From Zasmidium citrigriseum (lineage: Eukaryota > Ascomycota > Dothideomycetes > Mycosphaerellales > Mycosphaerellaceae): a DNA stretch of 64,000 nt. Positions within the stretch are counted from its first letter, which is position 1. Each line of letters opens with the position of its first letter. The position numbers and the translations under genes are program-made. The notes beneath the pieces were generated by a model that saw only the letters and a program-made list of their open reading frames with translations, searched no databases and had not been told where the DNA came from. Location: NCBI GenBank assembly GCA_002786025.1, contig NHNW01000016.1:620001-684000 (forward strand), read 5' to 3'. This document shows positions 43,123 through 55,039 of the stretch, one piece after another.

Positions 43123-44169
43123 TTAGCTATCCTCTGCAAGCTCCGAGCATCGCGGCTCAAAGTCGTCTTCAACACCAATCGCCTTATCCCAGAACTCATT
43201 CTCCGTGGCGGGTATTCGAGGCAATACCACATCGTCCTTTCGAGGCCGGAAGTCTGCCCATCGAGCTTCTTCTTCTGCTTGGGAGATTTTGGCGTCGATG
43301 TGGTTTCTGGAATGCCAGTCTACCAGCTGTTCGAAGTCGCGACATTGGCCTTTGGCTTGGAAGTCTGCGACGGGCAGCGTGCGGTTTTCCATCCAGTGGT
43401 ATGTTGTTATGGATGTGTCGGCTACGCAGGTTACTGTTTCGAGGAGGAAGTGCAGACAGTGATCCAGATGTGTGAAGTACCGAGAGCGTTCGTCGTCTGG
43501 TGGAAGACGACCCCAGCCTTTCTCTCGCCGGAAGTAGTGGTCGTAGTAGACTGCTTGCCGGAGTTTGTTCAGGCAGTGCGTTTGATGGAGGACGGTGATC
43601 AGGCCGAGATGGGTTTCGTCGCCCAGACCCCATTCTGGTGGGACTTTGACTGTCGTGGAAGGGTCTTTCCCTAAGGAGGCGACTTGTGATGATGTGAGGG
43701 CGATGTTGTGGACGTTTGAGATCCGATCCCATTCTGCGTCGACGGCTGCTGAGGGTGGTTGGCGGTAGAGGGAGGGAGGATGTTCTGGCCAGTCTGTGAT
43801 GGGGAGTGTCCGAGGACGGATGTTTGGATTGAGTCCAGGAATTGAAGGATCGGGTACTGTCGATGATTAGCAGCTTCTCTAATGAAGTTGTCGAAGATGA
43901 CTCTTACCCTTGAGACCAGGCTGTCGTTCATTGTGACTTTTCTGGAAGACGAGACATACTGCCAGGAAGGCTGCGACTACCCATCCCAGTACCAACCAGA
44001 AGGATCTGACATTGTTCCGCCTCCGGTATGCTGGTTGTTCGAGCTCATTCGCTTCGATTGATGGACGTTCTTCGTCCAAATTCTGCTTTTCTTCAAGCGT
44101 GTCGCAAACAGTCTCCCCGGGCGATTGTTCTCGTTGGAAGAGGCGTTGGTACTTCATCGTTGTCGACAT
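43123..44169 (-). CDS. UstYa-family (DUF3328) oxidase
   Basis: Exon 1 44169-43908, intron 43857-43907 (51 nt, GTAAGA donor, GCTAATC branch, GACAG acceptor, phase 1), exon 2 43856-43123, giving 331 aa. The N-terminus is cytosolic and polar, then one transmembrane helix (SFWLVLGWVVAAFLAVCLVF), then the luminal domain. The two diagnostic HxxHC motifs are present: VLHQTHCLNKLRQAV and THLDHCLHFLLETV. UstYa proteins catalyse oxidative cyclisation of ribosomal peptides in ustiloxin, phomopsin and related pathways, with probable copper or metal-dependent chemistry at these His residues. It is divergently transcribed from the repeat precursor at 44464 across 294 bp. This pairing is the core of a dikaritin-type cluster. 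No frame damage is seen. Confidence 0.92.
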
Positions 44170-44463
44170 TGGCGGCTGCCAACGAATGGATTCTCGAATC
44201 AAAGAAACAGTGATTGGGAGACTCCAGAGCTGGAGCAGGGACAGTGTCTAGGACAAACTTGGAAGGTGACTGTTCGAGCTGCCATCGAAGGATTTGTGCC
44301 GCCAGGCTTTATCAACGCCACCAGTTGGCGCTAATGATCTCCCTGCAGAGCCATGCCACCGAAGCTCGCAAGTGACAGACAAAATAGAGCTTATATAGCT
44401 AAGGAGAATGCTTCGGCTCAGTCAAGCTCATCTCGATTCTCGACCAGCTACATCAACGAAAAC
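44170..44463. promoter_or_regulatory. bidirectional promoter of UstYa and precursor genes
   Basis: The 294 bp between the two divergent starts would drive both genes together. A TATA-like element, TATATAG, lies at 44392-44398, about 66 nt before the precursor ATG. The in-frame ATG at 44353 lies upstream of it, which favours the start at 44464. Confidence 0.55.
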
Positions 44464-44970
44464 ATGCGTTTCCTTTCCAACTTCGGCCTCTTGGCCCTGG
44501 GAGCCAGCCTTGCCAGCGCTGCTGCTCTCCCCGTTTCCAACGACGACGTCTATCACTCGAAGGACGGCGGCATCATCAAGAAGAGCGACGATGTCTATCA
44601 TGCCAAAGACGGCGGTATTATCAAGAAAGACCCGAAAGACGATGTATACCATGCCGGAGGCGGGATCATTATCAAGAAGAGCGACGATGTTTATCACGCA
44701 AAGGACGGAGGCATCATAAAGAAGGAGGTTAACGACGATGTGTATCACTCGGGAGGAGGCATTATCATCAAGAAGAGCGACGACGTCTATCACTCGAAGG
44801 ACGGAGGGATCATCAAAAAGGAGGCCAAAGATGATGTTTATCATGCGGGAGGAGGCATTATTATCAAGAAGGAAGCCAACGACGACGTCTACCACTCGAA
44901 GGATGGTGGAATCATCAAAAAGGAAGCGAGCGATGATGTATACCATGCGAAGGACGGAGGCATTATCTAA
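44464..44970 (+). CDS. Kex2-processed repeat precursor of a putative dikaritin-type RiPP
   Basis: Single exon of 168 aa, ATG 44464. The signal peptide MRFLSNFGLLALGASLASAA is followed by a very short spacer. Nine tandem repeats of 14-17 residues then follow, each starting DDVYH and ending GGII(I), separated by Lys-Lys. Two core types occur: DDVYH(S/A)KDGGII in repeats 1, 2, 4, 6, 8 and 9, and DDVYH(A/S)GGGIII in repeats 3, 5 and 7. Linkers after KK are S, DPK, EVN or EA-x. EA after a dibasic site recalls Kex2 then dipeptidyl trimming. The last repeat ends GGII and stop with no KK. Tyr and Ile in the core are the residues UstYa-type enzymes join in ustiloxin-like peptides. The divergent UstYa neighbour supports a RiPP precursor. 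A wall repellent peptide is the main alternative. Confidence 0.85.
   Translation: MRFLSNFGLLALGASLASAAALPVSNDDVYHSKDGGIIKKSDDVYHAKDGGIIKKDPKDDVYHAGGGIIIKKSDDVYHAKDGGIIKKEVNDDVYHSGGGIIIKKSDDVYHSKDGGIIKKEAKDDVYHAGGGIIIKKEANDDVYHSKDGGIIKKEASDDVYHAKDGGII
44539..44967 (+). repeat. tandem coding repeat, nine units of 42-51 bp
   Basis: The unit begins GACGAYGTNTAYCA and encodes DDVYH...GGII plus KK and a 1-3-residue linker. Units differ mostly at third positions and in the alternation KDG/GGG, so expansion was by unit duplication followed by drift under protein constraint. Confidence 0.9.
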
Positions 44971-45199
44971 GCAAGGAATACCATGTGATGGTCCAACTGT
45001 ATGAGAGGTCTATGAGGAGATCGAGATCGAATGGTAGCAATGTGATTGATCAAAATACAAGTCAATGGCTGATCTTCATACGATCTATCTTTTCATACCA
45101 AAGCATCTCGGGTACGATCGAGGCTCGACCACAATGTTCTGAGCGTTGACTCCTTTCTTGTAGGCATCGAATCCTCTCTGCACTAATTTCAGTTCCCTA

Positions 45200-46000
45200 T
45201 CTACGAATCTTGCTTTCCAATACAGCTTTGAACACTCCTCTCTCCATGACCTGCGTGATGTGGGTTGACGGCTGGATCGTCGGCAAATACGGTTCCTAGT
45301 TTGATGCCATCAGCGACTTCTTTGGGCTGTGTCGGAGTTACGACGGCGAACTACTGACCCCCAGCCTGGTTGATGATGGGGACCGTGTCGTCGTACGAAT
45401 GCTTCTCGAGAATGCAGTTCGGGATGCCGACGAAGTCTCTCCGAGCGTTTTGAAGTGATCACTTCCTCTACAATCAATCTTCATGGCGCTGAGATCCTTG
45501 ACGGAGGCAAAGTTCTTCTGGCTTGTCGTTGTAATCACTTGAGCACCAGATGCAACTGCAAGCTAAATAGCCCGGGCTCAACAGAAGTGCTGCCTCCGCA
45601 AATGAGAATCGTGTTTCCAGAAGGCGAAGGTGTCAGTGAAGGCATACCAAATCCCAAGCCACCTTGCTCGGCTGAATAAAACAGCCCAACAGCCGCATAT
45701 CGAATATCAACGGAATCATCGAGCCCTGAGTGTAGCTCACAGAGTCTGGAAGCTTGAACTTTCAGTGTGGGCTTGCCAAGATGTTTTTCTGAAACCGGCT
45801 CCACTTGGTCTCCACTTTGATGAATGTGATGGCAAGGCTGATGACTGCAACTTCATTCCTTGAAGCTCTTTACGTTCGAGGCCACTTCGTGGCTCTCGCC
45901 AGCTGCGTCTTCACCGATGATGACAGTCCGACTTTGGATGTTAGGGGCCCAGTCCTGGATCTCCCAGTCGAGCGGCCCTCATGAGTCAGGACATATTCAC
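45200..46000 (-). pseudogene. decayed medium-chain dehydrogenase/enoyl reductase
   Basis: Fragments in different minus-strand frames line up in order with zinc-type or enoyl-reductase MDR proteins. They are an N-terminal PLDWEIQDWAPNIQSRTVII then GEDAAGESHEVASNVKSF (about 45980-45865); a nucleotide-binding block GNTILICGGSTSVE (about 45610); and a late VADGIKLGTVFADDPAVN (about 45330-45280). Stops and frame changes separate them, and no continuous frame exists. Intact relatives reduce enoyl or carbonyl groups and are common in fungal metabolite clusters. Its position beside the RiPP precursor could mark a lost tailoring gene or unrelated debris. Boundaries are approximate. Confidence 0.7.
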
Positions 46001-46652
46001 TTCACCGCAAGGCTGCAGCTGGTTTTCCGAAAGCGGCAGTCGACTGTTCGGATTAGATCCACGTTTCACGTCTTTGCTGGACATGACCATACTTCTGCTC
46101 CGTTTATACATACATACCGAGGCCAGCGTTTCATCTTCCATATTTCCTTGGGCCGCGATGACAAACCAGGTCGTCCTGGTCTCATTGCAGCAATCCATTT
46201 TCAAGGTGCAGCGGCTGGTCTTCTATCAAAACCGCAAATACATCGTCATGACATGAAGTCGCTGCTCAATGGCGGCCTAGTGTCCTTCTAACGAAGTAAT
46301 GCTGCGATGTGGACGATTTCGACAAGCGAACAAAGCTAGTACTGTCAATACATGTTCTGCCGCGGTGGCCTGACACTACTGCTCTTCTTTATCATGAGCT
46401 TAACGTAATTGCAGCGATGTTGTATGAGACTTCTCTCTTTCTCCAAGGGTTGTCGAAAGCCAGCCTCTGGGTAGCATACGTCAGATGGCTCGTTTAGTTA
46501 CCAGTGTTTTGGTGCGTGAGTAAGCTCTTGCGGTAGCTCGTTTTGGCACCGCAGGCGCGGGCTCTCTCAACTTCGACTTCCCACCTGTCTCCCCACCTCC
46601 AGTTTCTTTCCTCCTTTCGCGGTCATTCGAATGATTCTATGACATACCCCTA
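46001..46652. other. intergenic, probable further pseudogene debris
   Basis: Short ORFs without motifs. The upstream part of the decayed reductase may extend into this stretch. The 3' part is the exchanger promoter. Confidence 0.3.
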
Positions 46653-48469
46653 ATGCAGCGTCGTCGGCCGACGGCGGCTGTGCAAGCCACACTACTCGCT
46701 CTCCTCGCTGGCCTCCTTCTCTTATGCTTTAGTCAAGCAGGACATCCAGGAGCCTCAAGCCGAATCTCGGATCTCGAATCATCGCCATCAACAGACGATG
46801 CCTGCCGGCGAGTGCACAACGTGGACGATCAGTGCGAATTTATCACGAATCGCTGCTCGAGCGAGGATGGCTCAGCGGTCTATCTGCACCTTTTCTACTG
46901 CAAGCTAGGAGCAGTCAAACCGCTAGGCTTCCTCCTCTTAATCGCTTGGCTTTTCATGCTGTTCCTCACAATAAGCATCGCTGCAAGCGACTTCTTCTGC
47001 CCAAACCTGAACACCATCTCACGCATGCTGGGCGTTAGCGAGAGCATAGCCGGCGTCACCTTCCTCGCATTTGCAAATGGCTCGCCGGATCTTTTCAGCA
47101 CTTTCGCTGCTTTCAGCACGAACAGTGGTAGCCTCGCCATTGGCGAACTCGTCGGCGCGGCATGTTTCATCACCACTGTGGTTGCTGGATCCATGGCTCT
47201 CATCAAGCCTTTCACTGTGCATCGTGCGCCGTTTTTGCGGGACGGTAGCTTCTTTCTTGTGGCTGCCGTGGCTACAGGAGCTTTCCTCGTCGATGGAACC
47301 CTCGTGGCTTGGGAGTGTGTCGTACTTGTCTGCTTCTATGTCTTCTACGTCCTCATGGTTGTGACCTGGAGTTGGTGGGTCAGCGGGGGTCAAGAACATG
47401 CAATGGACACACAAGCGGCTTGTGCTTGCGCGACTGAGGAGCATGAGGAGGCTTGCGATGGGGATAGCCTGGGGCGAGCGTCTGATCAGGTCAGTACGGA
47501 ATGGCTAACGCAAGAAGCAACTGGTGCCGAAGAGCAAAGACGTTTACGTCGACCAACTGCATGGATGGCAAGACGAAACACAGTTGCAACGCCCACGAAA
47601 CCGACAATGTCCAGCGCCTTCGAGCTTCAGGCCGCTATGAAGTCAGTCCGCAATCCACGGAACCTCCAAGATGCTGAATCGATATCCGTTCCATGGTCAA
47701 GGCGACTTTCAGAGGCGGCGACCTCGGGGAGGACTGCCTCGGATCCACGTCTTTCTCAGCGTCGAGCAACCTGGAAAGAACCCCTGACGGCGCCCGCAGT
47801 CAAGAAGAGCTTTGTCTGGAATCTGTCCTCTCCAGAATCGAATGGTCCTTCTTTTCGGCCCATGATCACGGAGCACGGTCAATGGAGACCATCCGAGACA
47901 GACGGCGACGCGAGCAGCCAGGCCCCTTCTCCTCGCTTGAAGGCAGTCAAGTTTGATCTCCCGGAAGAACGGTCCTCAACCAGTGTGAGTTTCAAATCGC
48001 CAGATTTCATTGTCCGCCATCAGACCAACTCAAGTCTTCCACGACTGGCCATCCCCAGCCAAATCAGCAGACCATCCAGTCCTCTTTCATCTTCGATATC
48101 TCCTGGCGATGATTCCTCGAAGCTGCCTGGTACTGCTCAAGCTCAGCATCCTGATACTGTGTCTTCAGAGGGCACAAAAGACGAGAACGAAGCAAAGAAC
48201 GTGGATAGACCAAGATGGTGGCCAAGATCCTGGCCGCATCCGAAAGATGTAGCATGGGAGTTTGTGCCAACACTTATCGAGTGGGAGTATGACAGCTGGT
48301 GGGACAAGCTCTATGCCGTTTTAGTAGTACCCAGCTTGCTCTTGCTTCTGGTCACAGTTCCTTCGCCATATGTGGAGCCCGAGAGCGAACACGAGAAGAG
48401 CAGTGATGACCGAGAGGCATTTTTGGAGCCACATTATGGAACATTCGAAGAGAGCGCCGAGTTCCATGA
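46653..48469 (+). pseudogene. Na+/Ca2+ exchanger (NCX/NCKX-like), N-terminal fragment
   Basis: ATG 46653. The signal peptide or first hydrophobic segment is LLALLAGLLLLCFSQAG, then Cys-rich luminal sequence, then membrane helices. The alpha-1 repeat of PF01699 is GVTFLAFANGSPDLFSTFAA followed by IGELVGAACFITTVVAGSM. A long Ser/Arg-rich cytosolic loop follows. The frame is interrupted at 48469 by the LTR element and would meet a stop 11 nt into it. Joining this fragment to 55278-56019 gives one uninterrupted frame of 852 codons. It resembles yeast Ydl206w-type vacuolar or Golgi cation exchangers. The fragment shows no decay other than the insertion. Confidence 0.92.
48465..48469. repeat. target-site duplication, left copy (CATGA)
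   Basis: Five bases before the left LTR, identical to 55273-55277. Confidence 0.95.
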
Positions 48470-48702
48470 TGTGAGATAAAGTGGGTACTCGCGTAAAACC
48501 ATGCAGGTTCAAAACAGCTATCTACGGCTGTTTTTATGCTTATTATATTAGCTAACTTTCGGCTAAGAAACACGGAAAACTCTCGCTTTTGATGGTATTA
48601 TCGCATAAAACATACGCTAAAAGTCTACTTTTCCGTAACCTATAATACTCTATTATTACCCTTACTAGCGTAAGTCTAGCGCTATAGATTACTTATCTAA
48701 TA
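48470..48702. repeat. left LTR (233 bp)
   Basis: Starts TGTGAGATAAAG, ends CTAATA (CTAACA in the other copy). The outer ~134 bp are nearly clean. The inner ~100 bp carry C-to-T and G-to-A changes at CpA/TpG. Confidence 0.95.
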
Positions 48703-51700
48703 CACCCCCTTAGAGCTAGACTTTACCTCTTTATATAAAATCCTTAAAGGTCTCCTTAATATTGTCTCTAAAACGATTAAACTTCTTTATAACCTTATCC
48801 TTAATCTTCTTAAGTTAAGTATTATTAAAGAGACTATTACGGCGCTTCTTCTTAGGAATAGGCGATTCCTTAGTAAGGTTAATCGCCTTCTTCTTATTCT
48901 TCTCGCTAAGCTCGTTAAAGGTAAAGAAGGCTAGCTAATAGCGCTCCTCTAAATCTACCTTAGGTTTTATAACTTTTATTCCCTACTTCCTACCCTAGCT
49001 ATAGACGAAGTCGTCGATTACTTAGATAATTTAGACTATCTCGTCGCGCTATAAGTATTTAGTATTAATTTTAGTAATAAGGGACTAAATACCCTTTAAG
49101 GAAGTCTTAGTAGATTTATTAAGAACTTTCTCGAGAGTCGTAGTCTTTACGCCCTTTTAGTTAACTTTATAGACCGCGTTGCTATTCTTATCGTATTTAG
49201 TAACGAAGATAACCTTTTAGGCGGCGTAAAGGCGCTCGTTAGTATAGAAGAGCGGCGTAATCTCTAGAGGAATAGTATACGCGGCGGAGTAGCTTATAGT
49301 TCTACCCTTAAGAACCTTATCGATATTGTCGTTTATTAGATTTAGCTACGCTATAAGCTACTCCTAGATCTTATAGCGAGCGTTAGTAGTAGAGTTTCTC
49401 GCCTTCTTACTAGCGGATCTAGGGAGAGCGGAGAAGGGAGTACGCTTATAAGTCGCCTTATTTAGCGTCTTTTTAACCTTCTACTCGCGGTTAGCTTTAC
49501 TAACTATCTATTTCTTCTTTAGTTTTAGCGACTCTTCCTTATCTTCGTTACTACTAACTAGAGTCTCTCTTAGCGATCTCTTATAAGATTTAGCGCGCTA
49601 AGACTCTAGGGTCGTACTCTTTAGCGCCTTTCTAGTAGTCTCTTACTTCTAGCTATTCTAGCCTTCGACGGATTCTTTAATAGGCTTAGTTAATATAATA
49701 GCGTTATTTCTAACGAAGTAGAAGAGGCTATCGTTAGTCTAGCTCGCTATTTCGTAGTACGTAATAGTATATAGGTAGCGATTCTTAGTATTAATACGCT
49801 CGTTTACGCTTATAGGGATCGCGCTCTTTTTAAAGGAAAGCGCGAGGTCGTTACTAGGATTAGGTAAAGAGCGAAAGAGAGGGCGGATAAGTAGAGGTAG
49901 AGGGGTTAGTAGTAGTAAGCGCGTTATTAGAAGTAGAAAGGTTTAGGAGTTTTAATAGCTAATATAGGTAGCGTAGTAGCCTATACTTTTAGCGTAATCT
50001 AGATTACGTAGGTAGATTCTAGTATATATAGGCTAGTTTCTTATTTACTTATACCTTAGTTTCTTCCTTACGTAATAGATTCTCGGCCTTATTAGTAGGC
50101 ATTTAATAATCTATTACTTACTTTTCTAGCTTAATTACCCCCTAAGGTCGAGAAGATTATCTAGTATTTAGTAATTCTATTCGTTTCTCGAGTTCTAGTA
50201 TCGTAAGATCGCGCTTTTCTTCTATCTTTAGCTAAGAAATAAATATAATGTACTTCTAAATTAGTAGAAGTTTTATTAATCTATTAGTAGGAATATTATA
50301 GGTTAGTATCTAAGTAACGTCTAAATCTCCTTAGTTATATCGTTCTCGAAGCTAGTATTATTAGATATTAATATACCTTATTTTCGTAGAGATTTTACTA
50401 TTTAGAGCGGTAATAACGCGTAAGGTTTATTAATTATTATAGTAGAGAGTCGACTTCTTTTCTAGTTAGATACTAATTCTTCTAATTAGTCTTATCTACT
50501 ATATTATCTTAGATCCTACGTAAGATAGAGTATAAAGCTCTAATTCTATACTAGATTTCGTAACTAAGGTCTACTTAGATAATTTCTAATCGATTAAACT
50601 ACTAAATAGGAAGAAGAGAAAGCCCTTACTTAATTTCCGAGTCGTAGAATTATCCGCGAAGGAAGCGTTAGAAGTACTAAAGAATTCTTAATTTACTAAT
50701 ATCTTCTAGTAGGCTAGCGTAAGATACTTCGTTATATTAAGATATCTTAGTAAATATTTAGCTACCTTAATATCTACTAGTTATAGATTCTAGAGCCTTC
50801 TTACTAATAGAGAGGTTAAGAATATAATATCTAGTCTCGTCTAAATAGCTATAAAATTAATACTTTCTATAATACTCTAGTAGTATTAATAGTTAGTTTT
50901 ATTTGCTATATAGTCCTTGGTTTCCTCGATTTCTATATTAAAAGTAGCTAGAAGGGGAATCTTTAGGCGATCGACTATTATAATATTATACCTATTAATT
51001 AGTTTCTTAATATAAGCCTATTAACTTAGGTAAATTATCTACTTTTTAGCGTCTCGAAGAATCTTAATATTATAGAACTATTAGATTAGTCCTATATCTC
51101 GTACTTTATAGCGAGATTTTAGTAATTCGAGATCTTTTAACGCGTTAGATTTCTTATAAGAAGGAAAAGCGAAGATAATATTATTAATAAAGAAGAAGAT
51201 TAAGAGTCTTCCTTTAATTATAATATAATCTATAACTTTAAAGTACCCTATCTTTATAAGAGTTACTTAAAGTTCGTAATACTAAAGGTTTAGTAAGACC
51301 TTTAGTCTATAGATTACGCGAGTATAGTAGAGGTATTTTCCTTTTTTACTAAATCCCTTAGGGAATCTAAGGAAGATTAGCTTAGGAAGTTCCGTATTTA
51401 AGAAAGTATTTACTACGTTAACTTAAATCGTTTTAAGTCCGTAGTAATTAATAATCGATATTAGTAGTCGAAAGTTTCGAGCCGCTAAAGTCGTAGTATA
51501 AGTATCGAGTTCTATCTTTTAAAGATTACCTCTTATATATATTCTCGCCTTAAACCTCTTAACGAAGTAATCTATATCTAGCTTATACTTCTAAACCTAG
51601 GTTATTAGTAGAGGTTTAGATATAGTATTAGATAACTATACGATTTCGAATATTTCTATATTAAGAGCTTTCTAAAACTCCTTATTTATAGCGATTTCAA

Positions 51701-54700
51701 AGTTATATTTAAATAGATACTTCTTTAAATCGTTAAATCTCTTTAGTTCTACTAGTATATTAGAAATATGTCGCTTTTAACTATCGTTAATAGTTAACTA
51801 GATTGCTAAGAAGGCTATATAATCGTTACGTTATAGTCGTTTTAGATCGATAATATCCCTAAGGAATAATAGATAGGGTTCTTCTTCCTTAAGTAATCTC
51901 TTTAGTCCTTACTAATACTTAAAAGTGTTATAGCTTAAAGGGAAGAGAGTTTACTACTAGATTAGAACTAGTTTAAAGTAGACGTCTTCTCGTATAGATT
52001 ATTCCTACTATCTCGATAAATTATAGGGGATTTCGTAATCTACGTTACTAATAGATAGCTATTAATACTAATAAGGAAACTAATTCTTAAAGGTATTTTG
52101 TCTTTATTACTAATTTAGGACCTATACTACCCCCTAATCTTCGAAGAGGGTAGCGAGTTCGTAAGAGTCGGCTAAATCGTCGAATTACTCTACGGCTAGA
52201 TCCTATAGAAGTTAAAGTTCGACGATTTTATTAAGTTAATTCTTTATAGTATATCTAAGATTAAGATTATTTAGGCCTTAATAGCGAGCGTCCTTATTAA
52301 AGATTATATCCTTAGTCCGAATTACCTTATTAAAGGAGGGAATCTAGATCTAGTAGATATTACTACCTTTAAAACTAACTAAATATCTAATATAAGTACG
52401 AGAGTCGAGTTTACTTCTATAGAGAAGATTAGTAGGTTTTATCCTATACGTATAGGCTCTCGCCTTAACTACGTATATATTAGCGATATTAGGCTTTAGT
52501 CTAGTAGTAGCTTTATAGGGTGTCTTCTAATTTAGCGCCCTTATTAGTAATCTATTAAAGATATAGGTAGTAGTAGATACTAGTTCTAGCTAGAGAAGGT
52601 TAGGAAGGTTACCTTAAATCGTTAAAGATCTAGCTATTTTAATAATAACTCCGCTAGGTCTCTCTACTAGATCCTATACTAGAGTATAAAGTACTATAAG
52701 TTATAGATTAACGCCGTCTTTAAGTAGTTAAGAGCGGAAGGCAATCGTATAACTAGTATTATTATTAGTAGCTAATACGATTAGATCTCGTCTAAGCTTT
52801 CGTATAAATCTTAGTAGCTCCTAGTAATATTCGGTAATAATATATCCGTTATACGTTAGAATAGTCTATATAAAATATAACTTCGTATTAATATCGAATA
52901 CGTAGATTATGAATTTATCGCCGTTTATAGCGGGATTAAACTCGTATATATTAATAGTAACGTCGGAAAATAGGTAAGGAAGGCGACTCTTTTAAGGCGT
53001 CCTTCTTAAGATTATCCTATATACCTTAGATTAGTAGTAAGTATTATACTAAGTTAGCTTCGGCGCGGACTTTTTATTAGTAACTTTAACTCCTTCTAGT
53101 TAATTCTTAAGTTACTTAATCCTCTTAATACTAATATAGCTAAAAAGTCGGTACTATTAGTATTCTAAGAGCTTTCTTACGAAGAGTAGGCGCCTTAAGG
53201 ATTATACTATAAAGGCCTTTATATAGCTCCGAGCCTATTAAAGGTCGATAGCTTCTTTAACTTTTAAAGGGTTACCTTTTAAATTAAGGGGCTATTTATC
53301 GAGAATATTTCGGTTAATCGCGGATTAAGCGAAGGAATTAGTAATATTAAGGTATAGAAACCCGTCCTTTCTAAGGATTTTAGTAAGTCCTTTACCCTAA
53401 CTATTATACTAAATATTATCCTTTTTATTAAGATAGAGTCTATAAGTCCTTATCTTCGTACTAGATACTAGATTCGTATAGAAGCTAGGGATATACTATA
53501 TATTCTATAGTAAAAGCTCGATAGGTTTACTATTATACCCTCTTAACTTTAGCTTTACTTAGCCTTAAACTAGAGGCTAAAGGTACGTATTACTAATAGT
53601 TACCTAAGAAGAGGTAAGAGACTTAGCTTTAAACTCTATAATCTCTAGGTTATTAATAATATAGATATTTAATCTAGGATTAAGTAGCTAATCGTCCGAG
53701 AAGTCTAGGCTCTAGGTCGATAAGGCTTAAAGAATTACTATAGAGGCTAATAGTTTCTTTAGAATATCGTTAATATCTCTAATCTATCGTAGGAGAGCGT
53801 TAGATCTAGACTACTTTTCGCGATAAAACTAGTTCTAAATCGTCCTTACTACTATATCTTAATACTCGGTTATCTACTTCTCGTAGAACTTAGGGTACTC
53901 TTATAGATACTTCTTATAGTAATCGTAGTATCGTTTATCTTTATCGCTTATTTCTAAGACCTTTAGGCGTTTCTTAGCGTTAACGATATTATACTAAGAG
54001 AGGTTAGAGTAGGCTTTATTACTTAGTTTACCTATAAGGTTAGTATAGCCTCGCGTAAATCCTTAAGGGTTAGATAATCTACTATTTCTATTCCTATTAT
54101 TACTAGATAGAATCGTTAGTTCGTCCTTATCTTTAAGAGTAGCGTTTACTCGCTTATCCTTAAATACTAGTTCTTGCTCGAGAAACTCTACTATTAGGTT
54201 AAGAGCTTTATCTAAACTCGTAGTTTTAGAAGTAATAATCCTACCTTTAATAAGGTCGATCTTACTTTCTACTATATAGATAAAGTCGTAGAATAGACTA
54301 GTTTCTAAAGGGTAGTTAATTTGCTTAATTCGATACTTATACTCGCTCTATTTAGGGAGATATATACGATAGTCCTTAGATTTTATACTCTTTATAAGTT
54401 CCTCGTAGTATCGAGTAAGGAAAAGTCGTTAGTTTTTGTTAGTAGGTTTAAAAACTTCTCTAATATAGTCGTACTATTAGGTATATATCTCGAGGCTAGC
54501 GTTATTTATAATTTAAATATATATATCTAGTACCGTTTAGTCGAGATAGCCTTTAAATACTAATTTAGTCTTATAGAACTTAGTAATATCTACCTTCTCT
54601 TAGCGATATATATTCTATTTAGTAGAGTAATTATCGCGCTTAAGCTTATATCTCGCCTAAACTACCTTAGAATCGGTATCTATAGGGAGAGTAGGATAAT

Positions 54701-55039
54701 CTAGAACTATAGTATTAATAGAGGGTTTAGGGACACGAGGAGCGACGTCTACTATTTACGTAGCGTTTTACTTAACTCGTAAGTTAATATAGTTATACTT
54801 AAAGTACTTCTAGATATTATTTCTTATAGTAAGCGCTATCGTCTAGTCGTTCTAGGCGTCGTACTTAGAATAGTTAGTAAGGAAGACGAGTACGGCTTTA
54901 CTAGTCCTAAGGGACGCTAAAAGGTTAGAGAGAGATATAATTAAAACGATAAGTATCTAGAAGATCTTAAAGGGTAGCTAAGTTAACGAAGAAGGCTCTA
55001 GCTTATAGTAAAGAATTAGTAGTAAACTAGGCTTATAAC

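Noticed and set aside
44464..44970. Alpha-pheromone precursor
   Set aside because: Layout is similar (signal peptide, dibasic sites, EA), but the repeat lacks the W...GQP-type pheromone core, and a UstYa gene is the neighbour.
54321..54530. 69-codon ORF inside the LTR element
   Set aside because: Chance gap between stops in AT-rich, mutated sequence; no homology to retroelement proteins seen.
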